A stretch of 64,000 nt of DNA from Hemileia vastatrix (GCA_030280995.1 JASXTE010000002.1:10492683-10556682), one strand, 5' to 3'; positions 9,661-22,486 are shown, counted from the first letter of the stretch. Program-made: numbers and translations. Notes: a model not told the origin generated them from the sequence alone.

Positions 9661-11158
9661 TGTCAGCCTGTATATCTCCAGGACTGAGTAAAAAGTAATT
9701 ATAAGTTATTTTAAACACATGAACTATACATGGGAATAATAAATAAGAGTACACAAATAGTATACATAAGTAAAATTATGATAATACACAAAAAATGCCA
9801 TTATAACACCTTATATACACGCATATATCCACCTTTTATAGGTCTTATGTACTTAATATTAAGTTGGAATATGTTAGGGTAATCTTAAGAACCTTAAGTA
9901 TAAGGCTACATAATTTTAAGTACACTTAAAGCTGTTATATTCATTGTTTTATGCAAAAAACAAGAAATGCGCTTTATTTCACTTAAAAGTTGACTATATG
10001 CGCTATAAAATTGAGAATATCAAAATTGCGCTTTGACAGATCAATTGGGCTCATTTAGAACTATTGATTTGGCTATTTAAATGCATAAAAATAACACTTT
10101 TCAAATTTGGTGTTTTTTATGCCAGAAATGGCTTCTGTGTACTGGCCACATACTGCCTGCTTTTTTCCTGTGTGAATAGCTTCATTTTTAGCAAAGTTAG
10201 CTTTTTCACACTATAATTACCCCACATTCTACGCCCACTGTGGGGAAACACACTAAAATAGGCGACAGGCGCTTATTTAGTGTCCTAGCTTAATTAATAA
10301 TGCATTGACCTTGTTTATATGCACTAATTTCATTAATAACCTCACTCTTGGCACTTTATTTCATCACCACGCTTAAATTCGCCTAATTTTAGTCAAGGAT
10401 TTACCCATGCAAGCGCCTGCCAAGAACTGCATGTAGTTACCCCACATCTCACGCTCTTTTTTAAGTTTTTGGGTGGTTTCTCAGTCAATTTTGGTTATTT
10501 TTGAATGGGAATTTCACGTAGTATAATGTCAGGATTAGCCCCATTATTTCTACAGTCAATCTCCCTTATTATTAAGCTATTATTAACCTTAAAAAGTCTC
10601 CTTTAGTCTTTAATATTATTGTTTTATACGCATATACTCTCTTTTTGTCTTTTTCTTTAATTTTGATGGATTTCCCTTATTATTACAGGATTTTGGCGGT
10701 TGTTACTCTTCTAATTATGTCATGGGTTACTGGGAATGTTGATGGGCATGTCTATTAGTTGTTTAGAGGCGTCATTAACTGTGTATTGGGTGGTACATCA
10801 AGGGAATCATTGGGGAACTCAGTGTGTATAAAAGGAGGAGGTTTTTGGGTTGTATTTCTTCATTCTTTATCATTACAATTCAACCAATATAACCAAATAA
10901 ATTACAATACATATCAATTAGTACTTTTATAAGACTTTTGAATAGTATCTGAATTAAATAATCTATTTTTCTACCAACTACAAAGATTGTAAGCCATATA
11001 TAATAATAGTGAGAATTATATTACTGAGACCTTTATATTTGATTATATTTTACAACTTAGTGGATTAAAACTACAGTATTCATATAGGACCATTAAAATC
11101 TTCTAGACAACTGACTATTCAAGCTAGTTCACGTCCTTGTACTTGACCTTAGCCTGAC
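9661..11158 (+). repeat. 3' LTR of G1
   Basis: Near-identical to 1521-3018. It ends AGCCTGAC followed by TG rather than the final A of the 5' copy, so the last base is lost or changed. TATAAAAGG recurs at 10827. Confidence 0.93.
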
Positions 11159-13950
11159 TGTTAGATTAAGAATCTGATCCATTCATAGAATTTTTTTCAT
11201 AAAACACAATTTGATTTTCATTTTGAATTTCAATTGATCATTAAAAAGACTGAAAATTATACTATTTATTTAAAAAGCATCACTTTTAACCTCTCTAATG
11301 ATTTTGTTAGTTTTTATTTGAAAAAATATATAATAATATCAGTGGTTCTTTTTATTGATAACTCCTTTTAATCAAGAAGTTGAAGGTTTCTTTTTTTAAT
11401 TTATACCATATTCCCTGATTTTTTTTTGTATTTTTATTATTTCTGATTATGCAATATAAATGTTTTCAGCTCAATGGATTTATTTAACAATCATATTGAA
11501 CCATCAAAATTCTCAAGTATTTTATTCTATAATACTGTGAAAAGACTCATAATTAAAAAAATAAAAGATAGCAATATGTTTTCCTAATTTATGTTTCAAT
11601 GAAGTCTTCTCATAGCTTCTTCACACTAAACAGTAATTATTAATAAATTGTTTAATTATTAGTTTAGAGAGAAGTATAATTCTTATACAAAAGGATTTTA
11701 ATCAATTATTTTTACATTTTTATATGCAAGAAGATGATTAAAATTAAAAGAAAATATATTTAAGCTTGTTTTTTTTCTCAATTGAATATTCAACTACTAA
11801 GAGTCTTTGCAAGATACATTTATTCAATGTAATAAATATATGATATTCTGGAACTTTTCATGATTTATTTCATCAAAATTGCATGTAAATATGGTTATTC
11901 TGTAGAGTATTCTCATGAGTTGAAATAATAAATCACTACTCAGTAAATTTTTCATATGAAAAACTGAAATTCAAGCTAGATGTATAACTTGAAAGATAAT
12001 AAAAAAAAAGTAGTATAAATTTATTTAAATTTTAATTTTAGTGCTTGATTTTGCTTCAATGCTGTATTGTGGGATAATTTCAGTGTCAACTTGGGAATAA
12101 GCACCATATATTTTGCAAAGTGTTATCATGTTAAAAAATGTGCTTCAGATAAACTTTTTGATTGTATTATTGTTCAAGAGCTGAAATAAATAGTAAGAAG
12201 TGGTAGTACTTCTTTATTCTATCAGTTTCAAATTGAAAAACTATTAAATGATATTTATTTTTAAAAAAAGTCAAAATAGGTTCTTTAGATTATACCCGTG
12301 TATCAAAGCAGCTGTAAAGGCAATCATATTTTGATTAAAAAAATATTATTCCATATTTAAAATGAATAGAAAAAATATTTCAATTCTATGGTGCTGAAAA
12401 ATAAGTTAAGTGAAATTTTTCAGGTACACTTTTTTAGTCTTTAGAATATAAGTTTTGATAGGAGTAATTCACAACTGAACACTTAGACACAATTCTAAAA
12501 TTAAATATATGGGTTCAGGATCTATCAATAATTTATTGGAATAATGATCTTTATGCTGATTGGTTGACCTTATATGATGTTTCTATTCAATTTCTAAGTG
12601 TATGAAAAACAATCCCTTTGATATTTTATTTAAACAGAAGAATTTAAAAATCTTCTTGAAATTGGCCTTATCACAAAGATACACTGGAATGAGTATACTT
12701 CTATAAAAATTAATATAAATAGAATTATTTTAAATCTACATTACATATTTAAAACAGAAAATAAATATTTAAATTTGACTTTTTATAGGAATATATATTG
12801 ATTTAAAAGATATTCACTTATTTTTTTTTTACAAAACCAGCAATTTTATCCTGCAAGGCTTCTCTTCAACTTAAAAATATAAGTCTAAAAAATTAATATG
12901 ATGCTCTGAAGACTCTCTATGATCTGTACCTAAAGCCATTTTTTTTCTTGAAGTACTTCAAATCTATGCAAAAGATCCAATACCTTTTTTATATAATATA
13001 GTTGTATAAAATTAATTTTAAGTTATTTTTCTTAATATCTCATATAGAAAGAACTAATATCATAATAAAATATGATCAACTTAAAACTATTTTTAATATG
13101 ATATTTTATCAAAATGATTCTTAATTTGTACTTATTTTCACAACTTCAACATATTTAATAAAAATATTTTGATATGAAAATATAATTATTTTTATACTTA
13201 AAAATACTAAATAAAAATTCTAAAAAAGTATAAATTTTTTTATGTCTTAACTTAGCTTGAACCACACTTGGAAAAAGGATTGCATTCAGAGTTCAATCTA
13301 AGTTCCACCATAAAAATGATAAATATTTTTTTTTGAAAACGTATATAGTCATTGCAATGAATAAAACTAGTAAAAGAAAGGACTCAGAAATTTTTTTTAT
13401 GTTACTGAATATATTATCCTAAATATATTAGGGCAGATAAAAAATTAAATTTTCTTAAATTTGCAGTTATTTCAGTCAATTATCCAGTTATATATAGTAA
13501 CCACAAAACAAGAAATGAAGCTAAATGGTTACATATGTAGATAGATCTTTTCTTCAAACTTTACTTTAATTATTTAGTTTAATTCAAAGGTATTTTTACT
13601 CTAACCAAAATATTTTACTATTACATTTAAAAATAAATACAATAAACTGATAAAATACATAAGTTCAATTGTTTAAAATTTCTTTAAATGTTTTGCTTTA
13701 GTTTTCAACTTTTTGCTAAAATTTTCCTATTATATTATTTATTTATATCATGTATACTTATCAGAAGCATACTGTCAATTCTTGTGTAAAAAAGCAAAGT
13801 AGTATTCTGTTACCAATTATTTTATTATATTACTTTCTTAGTCTTAAAGTGCATTTTAAATAAAAAATATTAAATAAAGATGTATAAACAATAGGTTTAA
13901 CTCCAAAAATATCAATAAAAGATAATTATCAAACATTTTTCATATTGGCA
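11159..13950 (+). other. Interior of X1, no gene seen
   Basis: About 2.8 kb of very AT-rich sequence without credible coding frames. Segments align with the interior of X2: the block near 13280-13420 (GTTCAATCTAAGTTCCA, then GGACTCAG and GTTACTGAATAT) matches 51090-51240 and again 53590-53720. The block near 12840-12890 matches 28740-28800. These shared blocks show that X1, X2 and the C3 remnant are one element family. Confidence 0.6.
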
Positions 13951-13954
13951 GCAT

Positions 13955-14745
13955 AGAGCTGTAGATTGAGGGAGTGGAGTATGATGTTTTCCCAAAGAAT
14001 AGAGTAGACTTTCCATTTTTGCTACCTCAATTGAAAACCTCTCAATCTCTCCACACAACTTTTTCTACCTTGTCATTTCTGCTGATTCTATTACCACCCC
14101 CACCCTTTTATTGCCCTCCTGATACATTTGCTACACCCTCTAAGCTTCAAAATACAAGTTTAACCCCTCCTCACTATTCCCTTCAACTCTATTTTCACTT
14201 TAAACACAACTACACCCCTTTTGCTACCATCCTCATCCCTCACCACTCCTTTCTTGCCTCTCCCTACCCTACCCCCCTTTCAACCTTACCCTATCTATTT
14301 TTGCCTCAACTCCACCCCAATCTTTTATAACTAATTAAAATGCTTTCACCTTCAACCACCATTTTTTCATTCTTCACCCCAGAAATTCCCAACCCCACCC
14401 CAATCCACCCTTTCAATTTTCATCCAGCCCTTATGGCTTTCCAAATCACCCCCTTTTCTGCCTATAGAGTAAAAAAGGTCAGAAGGGGTGCAAAAGGAAT
14501 GATATCAAGAAAGTTGAGGTGGAAAGTGGTGAAGAGAGAAATAAATAGGGTTTTAAGTGGAGCCAAATAAGTGAGGAGAGGTGTAATGGGATGATTAAGG
14601 GTGGAGAAGGGGGAATAAGGGTTTGGGATGGGACAGTTCTTGGTAGACTGAAATAAAATGTAAGAGGGTGAAAAGTTTAGATGGGAGAAGAATGAGATTT
14701 GAAGTTTGAGGGAGGAAAATACTTGTAAGGAACATTTTGAAAAAT
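13955..14745. repeat. Pyrimidine-to-purine switch region in X1
   Basis: About 450 nt on the plus strand are almost all C and T, switching near 14465 to about 270 nt that are almost all A and G. The arms are only loosely complementary. Open frames here (for example 13974-14330) are by-products of low complexity. The same structure occurs at 51830-52515, 54310-54960 and, in a different element, 42890-43470. Confidence 0.65.
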
Positions 14746-15500
14746 TTTAATCACAAAAATTAAATAATATATTTTGAGACTTTGAAATCATAATGGCATG
14801 AAACATCCCAAAAAAACTCAATTTTTTTTCAATATTTATTAACAATAGATTTTATTCTCATAAAAATTGGATTTTTTATTCTTTTGATATAATGAAGATC
14901 ATGATAAGTTATATTTTTAATAGAATCAGGCACAATTTCTGTTTTAACTTATATAAATACAGGATGTAAATTAATCTTACAAATTGTACTATTGACTACA
15001 TTTAATGTTAAATTATTTTAAAGAGTGTTTCAAATTCCACAAATGTTTTAAAAAAGGATGAATAAATAATAATATTGACTGGTATAGTGAGAAAAGGCTT
15101 TTATTTCTCAATTTTTTACTGATAAAAATTTAATGAAATATAGAAATTCAATAAATGTTTATTAATGAATAATTTCTTAGAATATTGGATCTTTTATCTA
15201 TATATTCATAGGGTGAATACCCTATAAATTTTTTTGAAATCTCTTATAATTCAAAGTATCTAAGAGTCTCATTAGATACAAAAAATGAAAAAAATTTGTG
15301 ATTTTTCAAAATCTTATGAAGCCACAAGGCTAGATTGATAGTGGGGCTCATTTATTTTTTTATTCCTTCAAAAAATCCTCAAATTCACATATAAATATTC
15401 TTTGAATTATTAATCAACTGTGGTTCAATGAAGGTTCAAATTAGTTTCAAGGTGTTTTCAAAGTGAATTCACTATTTCTTCATAATTGTTTCATCACTGC
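14746..15500. other. X1 right interior, no gene seen
   Basis: AT-rich non-coding sequence. The part near 14850-14930 (CTCATAAAAATT, then GATATAATGAAGAT) matches 55065-55130 after the third switch region. Nothing else is recognisable before the right terminus. Confidence 0.5.
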
Positions 15501-15585
15501 CTCAATGTGTGCTCAATTAGATAAAATTTAGGATTTTAGGTTGTGGACTTGCTAGCAAGTCTTCCACCCATATTGCGTGGTGATA

Positions 15586-17450
15586 GTAGGTAGTTTATCC
15601 TCATTTCCAAGTTAGACTTTAGCAAACCTGGTGACCCTAGGATAGAGCCTCTTTACTTGATCAGCAGCTACCCTCTTTTTTAGAAAAACTACATCCAACT
15701 CTTCTAACACATATGAACCTCCAGATATCGTTTCTCTAACTCTGTGTGGTCCATTCCACCTATCTGCAAACTTTCTTTCCCACTGACTTTCCAAACTCGT
15801 ATTATACACCCAGACCATATCTCCAGTTTTCAAAGAATTCAATAACCTATGAGCCAACCTCTTATCCCAGTATCTGACTTAATGATTCCTAATATTCATC
15901 ATTTTCAAATATGCCTTTTCTAGAGTTTCTTCTTTCTTTTCTAACTGAACCATTCTTGCACATAAAAATTCTTTAGTAGTTTTGACCATGTCCCAATCTA
16001 CTCCAAGATTTTATTCAGCCTCTAAATCAATTAGTAAAACCACTTTCTTTCAAAAAACTAGTTCTTATGGTGAATATCCAGTTGGCCTTTTGGCAGTGAT
16101 TCTGTCAGCAAATAAAACTAATGGTAAATAGTACCTCCACTTTTCAGCACTTGATCCACACATTTTAACCAAAGCATCCTTAAAAAGTTGATGCCCTCTT
16201 TCTATCATTCCTTCAGCTTTGGGATAATATGAGGTTTCTACCCTAAACTTTGATCCAACTTTTGATATAGCCCCCCTTAACTCTGTCCCAAATTAGGAAC
16301 CTCCATCAACAGTCACCAGCTTCATCACTCCATACCTATTTACCCAACTTTTCATTAAAAAATCTGCCACATTTCTTGCATTCAAATATATAAGAGATAC
16401 TGCCTCTACCCAACCAGATAAATCATCTCTAGCTACAATCAAATATTTATATCTACCTTACTTAATATGAACAGCATCCAAACTAACCCTACCAAAAAGA
16501 GTATTTTCACCAGTTTCATGTCCAGGTTCCTTTAACCTAAAATAACTTCTTCTTTGACATTCTTTGCATGACTGAACCCATTTTTTAACAGTCAGCTTCA
16601 TACCAGGCTGTTAAAATCTATCAGAAATTCATCTATAAGTTTTGCCAGCTCCTCTATGCCCAAGATCTTCATGCAGTGATTTCACAACCAAATCTTGTCC
16701 TTTCCTATGTGTAATAACTACTTGAGGATTTGGATACCTCCTCCTCATAAGTCTTCTTTCAGAGATAAAAAATTCAAGAGACTTCCTTTTAATAGTCACC
16801 CATTTATCATTATCACTATTATCCGGCCTTTCTAATTTTATTAATTTTTAACCATTTTATAATAAAATCCAGTCTGTCCCCAGACATCATCTTGAAAATC
16901 CATTAATATTATCTTCATTGGCACTTCCCTATCTGCTAAATCACCTGCATATGAATGAGCCAATAACTTTAAACCTTGAATTTGTCTTTTATCATAAAAG
17001 ATTTTTGAAATTTCCATCTTTGAACCTTACAACCTTTTAGCAACCACATTTTCTTATTTCCCTTTTTTACCCTTTTCAGCATCAACATCTTCATCTTCAT
17101 ACAATCTCCTTTTAACCAAATGTTTAACACCCAAAATATCTTTAGCCAAATTTTCTGAAGCTCCAACATATACACCATTCATCAAATTATTACTATCCCA
17201 CAATATCTCAACATCCTCATCCATATACAGAACATCTCCAACCTATTTTTTACCCAATATATCTACACCATAATCAAACTCCCCAAGCACATAATTTACC
17301 ATATTTTTATTATTTTTCAGTTTATCCTCATGGTGGATGTAATCATCATCACTATCCACAGATATTAATACTGCCAGTTTAACCTCATGGGGGAGGTAAG
17401 GAACATCTTCAGAACCTTTTTTACTGGCCTTGATTACAGGTATATCATCT
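15586..17450 (-). pseudogene. E2r: decayed E2-family RNase H linker and integrase
   Basis: Continuation of the relic interrupted by X1. Reading leftward on the minus strand are the RNase H-integrase linker (PYLPHEVKLA-like, near 17390), the zinc-binding and catalytic core of integrase in broken frames, and an intact C-terminal piece of 81 residues at 15612-15857 with SLESQWERKFADRWNGP. The residue order follows E2 (32.65-34.45 kb), but many stops and shifts are present, far more than in E2, so this is an old copy. At about 17450 it joins directly to G2 RNase H, an abnormal junction. Confidence 0.8.
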
Positions 17451-19435
17451 TCTCAAGAGCCCATACTACTGCCAAGCATTCAAGTTGAGTAGCACCATAT
17501 TTCAATTCACTACTTCTTAGAGTAGGTGAAAAAAAGAAAAATACTACTTCTGACATTTACCCTTCAACAAGTTGTTTTTGATGCAAAGCAGCACCCAAAC
17601 TAATAAAAATTGCATCAGTATACAAGAAAAAAGGTAGTTGGAAATCTGGTACTCCCAAGATGGGATCTGTCATTGAAAATTCTTTCAACTTATCAAAATC
17701 CTGTTATTTTTCATTTTTCCAAATGGAAGTTTCTGATTCCTTTATCAGTGTGGTAAATGGTGCAGAAATTAATTGGTAGTTCTTTATATATTGTCTATAA
17801 TAACCAAACATAACAAGAAAAGATTGTACATCCTTTAAACTTTGAGGAGTTCCAATATTCTTGATTGCAGCCACCTTATTTTTTTCTACACATATTTTTA
17901 AGCCAGATACAATATGACCAAGAGCTTTTAGAGATTCAAACCCAAATTTACATTTTTTCAATGCAAGGGTCATTTTTATTTCATCCATCTTCTAATATAC
18001 CTTCTTTAAATGGAGTAAGTGTTCATCATATGTCTTAAAGAGAACTATGATGTAATAAAAGTATACCATTAACCATCCTTCAATAATTTCATTATGGAAT
18101 GTTATATCTATTAATTTCTGAAATACTGAAGGAGCATTTTTTGTTACAAATGGCATCCTGAAATATTTATAAATTCCCATATGTGTTGTTATCAATAAAA
18201 GGTTCTACCAGTTTATTTAAACAGGAATTTGATGGTACCTTTTATTTCCATCCACAAAAATTATGTACTTAGCACCTTTCAGGGTAGCATGTATAGAGGC
18301 AATCCTTGACAAGGGGTAAATATCATCCACTGTAAATTTATTTAATGCTCTATAATCACCACACATTCTTGCCTTATCTTGTTTATAAAAAATAAGTACT
18401 GGTGAAATCATACAATATCTTGGTGTAGTTTCTACCTTTTCAATAATGTTCATGTTTAAAAAAATCTTAATATTATCATCTGTGTCTTTCCTCTTCATTT
18501 TTGAAGCAGGGTATGGTTTCTTTTTAATACTGGCAGGAATATTATCTATTCCACAGGTCAAAAAAATTTTCATCTCATGATCCTTCACAAGGCCAAGCTC
18601 ATTGGTCCCATGTGAAAAATCTATTTGAAAGGCCTTAGTTAAGTCCAAAATTTATGTCTTCTCAGCTTCACTTATCTGAGTTCCAAAAGATGCTTTTGAA
18701 ATTTCTGTTTCAAGAAGTTTCATCTCACTGGTTTCTCTTCCTTTACAAAGAATATCCATTCTGACTCAATTTTCAACACTGTGTTAAAAGAATTTATTTT
18801 ATATTTCCTTTTACCATTCATGCTAATCGTAAAATTATTATTTTCCGGGTCTAATTTTACATCAAACTTTGTCAGAATGTCATTACCAATTATAAAACAG
18901 CTACTACAATTAGTATTATCAATTACTACAAAGTCACATTTGACTCTAACATAACTATGTTGATGTTTTAATAGAACAGAAGCTTTGTATTTACAAATGG
19001 GTTGTAGTACTGGTCCAAAACCTCTCCAATTTTCACTTTGAAGGGGTTCAAGCTTTGACTTATACTCACTATCAATTTTTTTTGCTGTACTCCTTTCATC
19101 TCTTCCAGTATTTGACTTAACTTCTGGAATCCTATCCTTCATTTTTTCTTCAATTTTTCCAACTCTTGATGATGCAAGACTTTGACTCCTCCAGCTTCAG
19201 AACGTTTCTGGCCAAGTGGGACAGTTGATGCTGAAGAGGAGGTGATTTATTTTTTATAGTTACCTTGTTTAAAAGGGCATCCTTTTCCTCTATTCTGAGC
19301 TTTTCTGGCTGAGGATAAGGCTGTCCTTCCATAGTTATGTCCCGGTACATTGTTTTTAGCTTTAGACCTGGTATTAAAAGCAGGTTTATCACTTAAATTT
19401 TCTTGTGGAGAACTCATAATATCTAGAATAACCAT
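17451..19435 (-). pseudogene. G2: decayed and internally deleted gag-pol of a G1 relative
   Basis: From right to left on the minus strand: a gag start (MSSPQEN...FNTRSKAK, ATG 19435) with the overlapping MEGQ frame; a protease C-terminal half (18720-19142) with NWRGFG and IIGNDILTKF; reverse transcriptase (18217-18648 and 17992-18195) with CGDYRALN; the YIDD motif changed to YFYYI; the connection segment (17704-17988); and RNase H up to LECLAVVW near 17470. About 2 kb of gag, including capsid, zinc knuckle and the protease DTG, is deleted between about 19150 and 19142. At the protease/pol junction the stop and a start overlap as ATGA. The gene is cut at 17450 by E2r. Confidence 0.85.
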
Positions 19436-19698
19436 TTAATACTTCTAGAAAAGGGAAAAACTGTATTTTAATCAGTAGAAAAATAATTTTAGTAGTATAA
19501 ATACTAATAAAAGCACTGGAGCTTACCCTAAATTTATATTTTTATATATTGAAATAAAATATAATAAAAATTCAAAAGAATCTGCTATGTATTAAATAAT
19601 AAGTTTAACTATATCTTTAAAATGGTGATTAGTTATCTTAACAAGCTTTAAACAAATTTCAATTTAATTGGGTGTTATATTGGTGGCCAAATACCAGG
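19436..19698 (-). other. G2 leader and primer binding site
   Basis: Short leader between LTR and gag. On the minus strand TGGTATTTGGCC starts at 19696, two bases after the inferred LTR end ...TTTCA, consistent with a primer binding site. It differs from that of G1. Confidence 0.4.
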
Positions 19699-21102
19699 TG
19701 AAATCGGGTTTATAACAGGTACAGTTACTACTTTAAATACCTAATTTTTATTTAAAAAAATTAGTAAAATTATTATAAGTGTTTTTTTTGAAATAACTGA
19801 GTTATTATGACCCATTAATGTGCTTCAGACCCAAATATTTGGTTTGTATGAGCTATACTACAGTAAAAATCACGTCCTAAGGCTTATACTAAAATAATAA
19901 GTAATAAATTAGGAAAGATCCGCAATTTTCAGTGTATGCTAGTGTTTCAGTATGATTTGATATTAGATATTAATGGTCTTACTACTTAATACTAAATTAT
20001 TTTTGGATAAAATCTCAGGAAAAGACTAATAAAATAGTAATTCTCAATATTAACTGTCAATATTTGGATTTGTGCAGACTAGTGGTGGAAAATAGGTTAA
20101 TAAAATATAGTTATAGCTAATATAAAGATAATATCAGTTTATAAAGGCTTAAAAGTATATTTTTATATTATAATAATTTTTTTATAATGTTTATTTGATT
20201 TTTAGTAAGTAATGGGTGTCCAATAACCCATCAAATCCTCCCTTACTTATACCAAATTCCACTGGAGTGCCCAGACCTTCAATTCAGATGATGTAACTTC
20301 AATCACAGGCTATTACAGCACTGTGAGGGTCCATAAACTCCTCATTGCATTTACTTCAAGAAGTTTTAACACCAAGACCTCCAGTAAGGACCCTCCATTA
20401 CAATTAATAATATCATCCACCTATACCATGAATAGAGAAAACAAATAAAAGTGGATACCATAAAGAAAAAGGTAATATAACTCATGCAAAGAGAATAAAA
20501 TGAGACCCAAGGAATATAAATGAGCCAAATAAACTTTCCAAGCCCCCAATAAAATCCCCAATAATCTACATTAACCCAGTAATCATATCCCAACCCATAA
20601 ATCCATGAAAATCCATTAAAGAAAGCAGATTAAGTTGTCCAAACTGGATATTTGCACCTGAAAAAGGTGGAGATGCTTGTTTAGGCATGGTGACTCCATT
20701 GAATATTCTCATATGACCTAAAATAAGCAGAAAAACAAAGCTTATAGGCTATTTAGAGGGTCAAACCTGCATATAAGCCTATATATACATAATACAACTA
20801 CATATTTCACTGAATATGAGGTTCATGTATACATATAAGCTTACTTATGTCTATAATTACTTAATATAATTTAACATAAGTATATTATTACTATTTTAGC
20901 ACCTTAATAGGTATTATGGGGCTATGGAAAATCAATTTAAATTCATATAAAAATATAATAGTGTAATAAATATATATATAAGCATTATAAAAATATATAT
21001 AAGTATTATAACCATAATTTCAACTTATAAGATTATTTCAATTAAGATTATCTTATTTTAACCATAATAAAAACTAATTCCTGGGGATATCTAGGGTGAT
21101 AG
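19699..21102 (-). repeat. 5' LTR of G2
   Basis: On the minus strand it starts TATCACCCTAGATATCCCCAG, matching the G1 LTR tip (TGTCAGCCTGTATATCTCCAG) with changes at the extreme end, and ends ...GATTTCA. Much of it (about 19955-21100) is repeated at 59715-60880. The left boundary is inferred from the CA-plus-2-nt-plus-TGG rule. Short open frames inside (for example 20366-20593) are not genes. Confidence 0.65.
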
Positions 21103-21195
21103 ACTCCTTGTTTGTTTCTACTTTCTGGACTCAACTTTTTGACAATTAAATATTACAAGGAACCTTTCTACAGCCTATCATCCTGAAACAGATGG

Positions 21196-22486
21196 TGTGG
21201 TGCACATCTCACAGAAACTCACTAATTTTTCAAATCACAGCAAGGGAAAAAAAGGGGGTTCTATGAAGAATGGTTACAGAAGTGCAAAATGGAGTCTTCA
21301 AAAGCACAGAAATGTAGACTCTCTGTGCACAGTTTTTTTAGGGCTGTATGGATATAGGAGCCACAACAAGTAAAAGTTAGAGGAAAAGTGCATACTGGAA
21401 TACAAGACAAAATTGTGATATTTAATTGAAGAAAATATGGCTAGCTCTCAGGAATTATTTAGATTTAGGAGGCAGCTTCAAGCAAGGGTATAGGTTTCAC
21501 ACTTAGATAAACACAATGGCTCCTAAATGTAAGCTATGTACACCCATTGATGATAGAAACCTGTAGGAAGTAAATTTAGCACTAGATGAACAAACAATTA
21601 GCAAGAGAGTCAATATGCAGCACTCAACAATAGGAAAAGTAAATTTAGGACTCCAAATAAGGGAGGGTACTTACTTAGCATGGAGGTTTTCATGATAATT
21701 GGATACTCATATGGCAGCACACATTTCCATAATAAGTATGAAAGGTGGTAAAGTGCTTATTATGAAGCTACAATCTCAGGAAGCATAGGGTATGTAAAGA
21801 TAGGTGTAGTTTAAGGCACTAATAGTTGATTTTGTCTTGATAATGAAATAAAAGATAGGATTGTCTCATAATTGTGCTGTACTTGGATTACTGATATATA
21901 TAGATTGCTGTTTGATACACTTAGATTAGCATTGAACTTGTGTAGGAAATCCAGTAGGGGAAGAAGGCATAGAGAAAGGGTGCTAGACATACAGTGTATA
22001 TATAAAAGAGAAATAACTCTTTGAAAAGGTGTGTGAAATAATCAGATTAAAAAAGATATGTGTAAGTATAAGAGTATTATATTAAAGATAAAGAACTGTA
22101 GATATATTTTATTTTTATGTGCATAGCAGGTGCACATAGCCAGAAATAGTGCTGTAGATTTATTAAATTGCTACAGTAAGAATAGCATTAGAGAGAGCAC
22201 TTCAAAGTGGGAGTGACTGAGAATACTAGCACTTACTGAGAATAGATCTATCTTTCAATAGCTTACTTATACTCTAAATGTATTAATTCTTTCTCTTTTA
22301 AAAGTTCTCTTATAGAAAATTCTCTCTACTCCTCTTTTCTCTACTTCCACACTTACAAATGTGTTTACACTGTATTTCAAAATAGAGTGGCAGAAACTTC
22401 TTTCTTAAATTAGTTTGGATAGGAGAACCAAAAAATCTTGGAATTGTTTTCATTGATTAGTATTATAGAAATCTATCTTTTCTACA
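21196..22486. repeat. Solo LTR inserted in G3
   Basis: Begins TGTGGTGCAC and ends TTTTCTACA, flanked by a 4-bp duplication ATGG (21192-21195 and 22487-22490) that exactly restores the integrase reading. A TATATAAAAG box near 21995 supports plus orientation. The 1291-bp length, TG...CA ends and duplication indicate LTR-LTR recombination of a complete element. The opening TGTGGT resembles the E2 LTR, but the bodies do not obviously match. Confidence 0.7.

Larger units (their letters stand above)
1521..11158 (+). mobile_element. Ty3/gypsy chromovirus G1, full length
   Basis: About 9.6 kb: two long terminal repeats of about 1.5 kb, a primer binding site, gag-protease, reverse transcriptase, RNase H, integrase and a C-terminal chromodomain, all in the same frame. 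The LTRs differ at only about two positions that I could see (A/T at 1563/9703, G/A at 2266/10406), so insertion was recent. Two in-frame stops (TGA 6365, TAA 7385) interrupt the polyprotein. I find no target-site duplication: the left flank is GGGAAG and the right flank TGTTAG. It sits 212 bp inside element X1. Confidence 0.92.
1309..15582 (+). mobile_element. CACCA element X1 (non-coding DNA transposon, interrupted by gypsy element G1)
   Basis: The left end CACCACACAATATTTGG and right end ending TATTGCGTGGTG are terminal inverted repeats, each followed inward by ACTTGCTAGCAAGT (1331-1344 and 15547-15560). The flanks carry a 3-bp duplication, ATA at 1306-1308 and 15583-15585. The neighbouring repeat unit of the host sequence reads AAAAATAGTAGG, matching the rejoined flanks, so the boundaries are well supported. 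Without G1 the element is about 4.6 kb and has no transposase. A 3-bp duplication and CAC termini recall CACTA/EnSpm elements, but that assignment is inference. Homologous interiors occur at 49013-53361 and at 53365-55400. Confidence 0.8.

Noticed and set aside
1521..11158. A 5-bp target duplication for G1
   Set aside because: Flanks were compared at several possible LTR ends and none gives a matching 4- or 5-mer.
13974..14330. 118-codon plus-strand frame
   Set aside because: Lies wholly in a C/T-rich tract; the Pro/Ser/Thr/Leu composition is what such a tract gives in any frame, and no homology is seen.
20366..20593. Aromatic-rich 75-codon frame as a membrane protein
   Set aside because: Located inside the G2 LTR; the duplicate LTR at 60 kb does not keep the frame intact.
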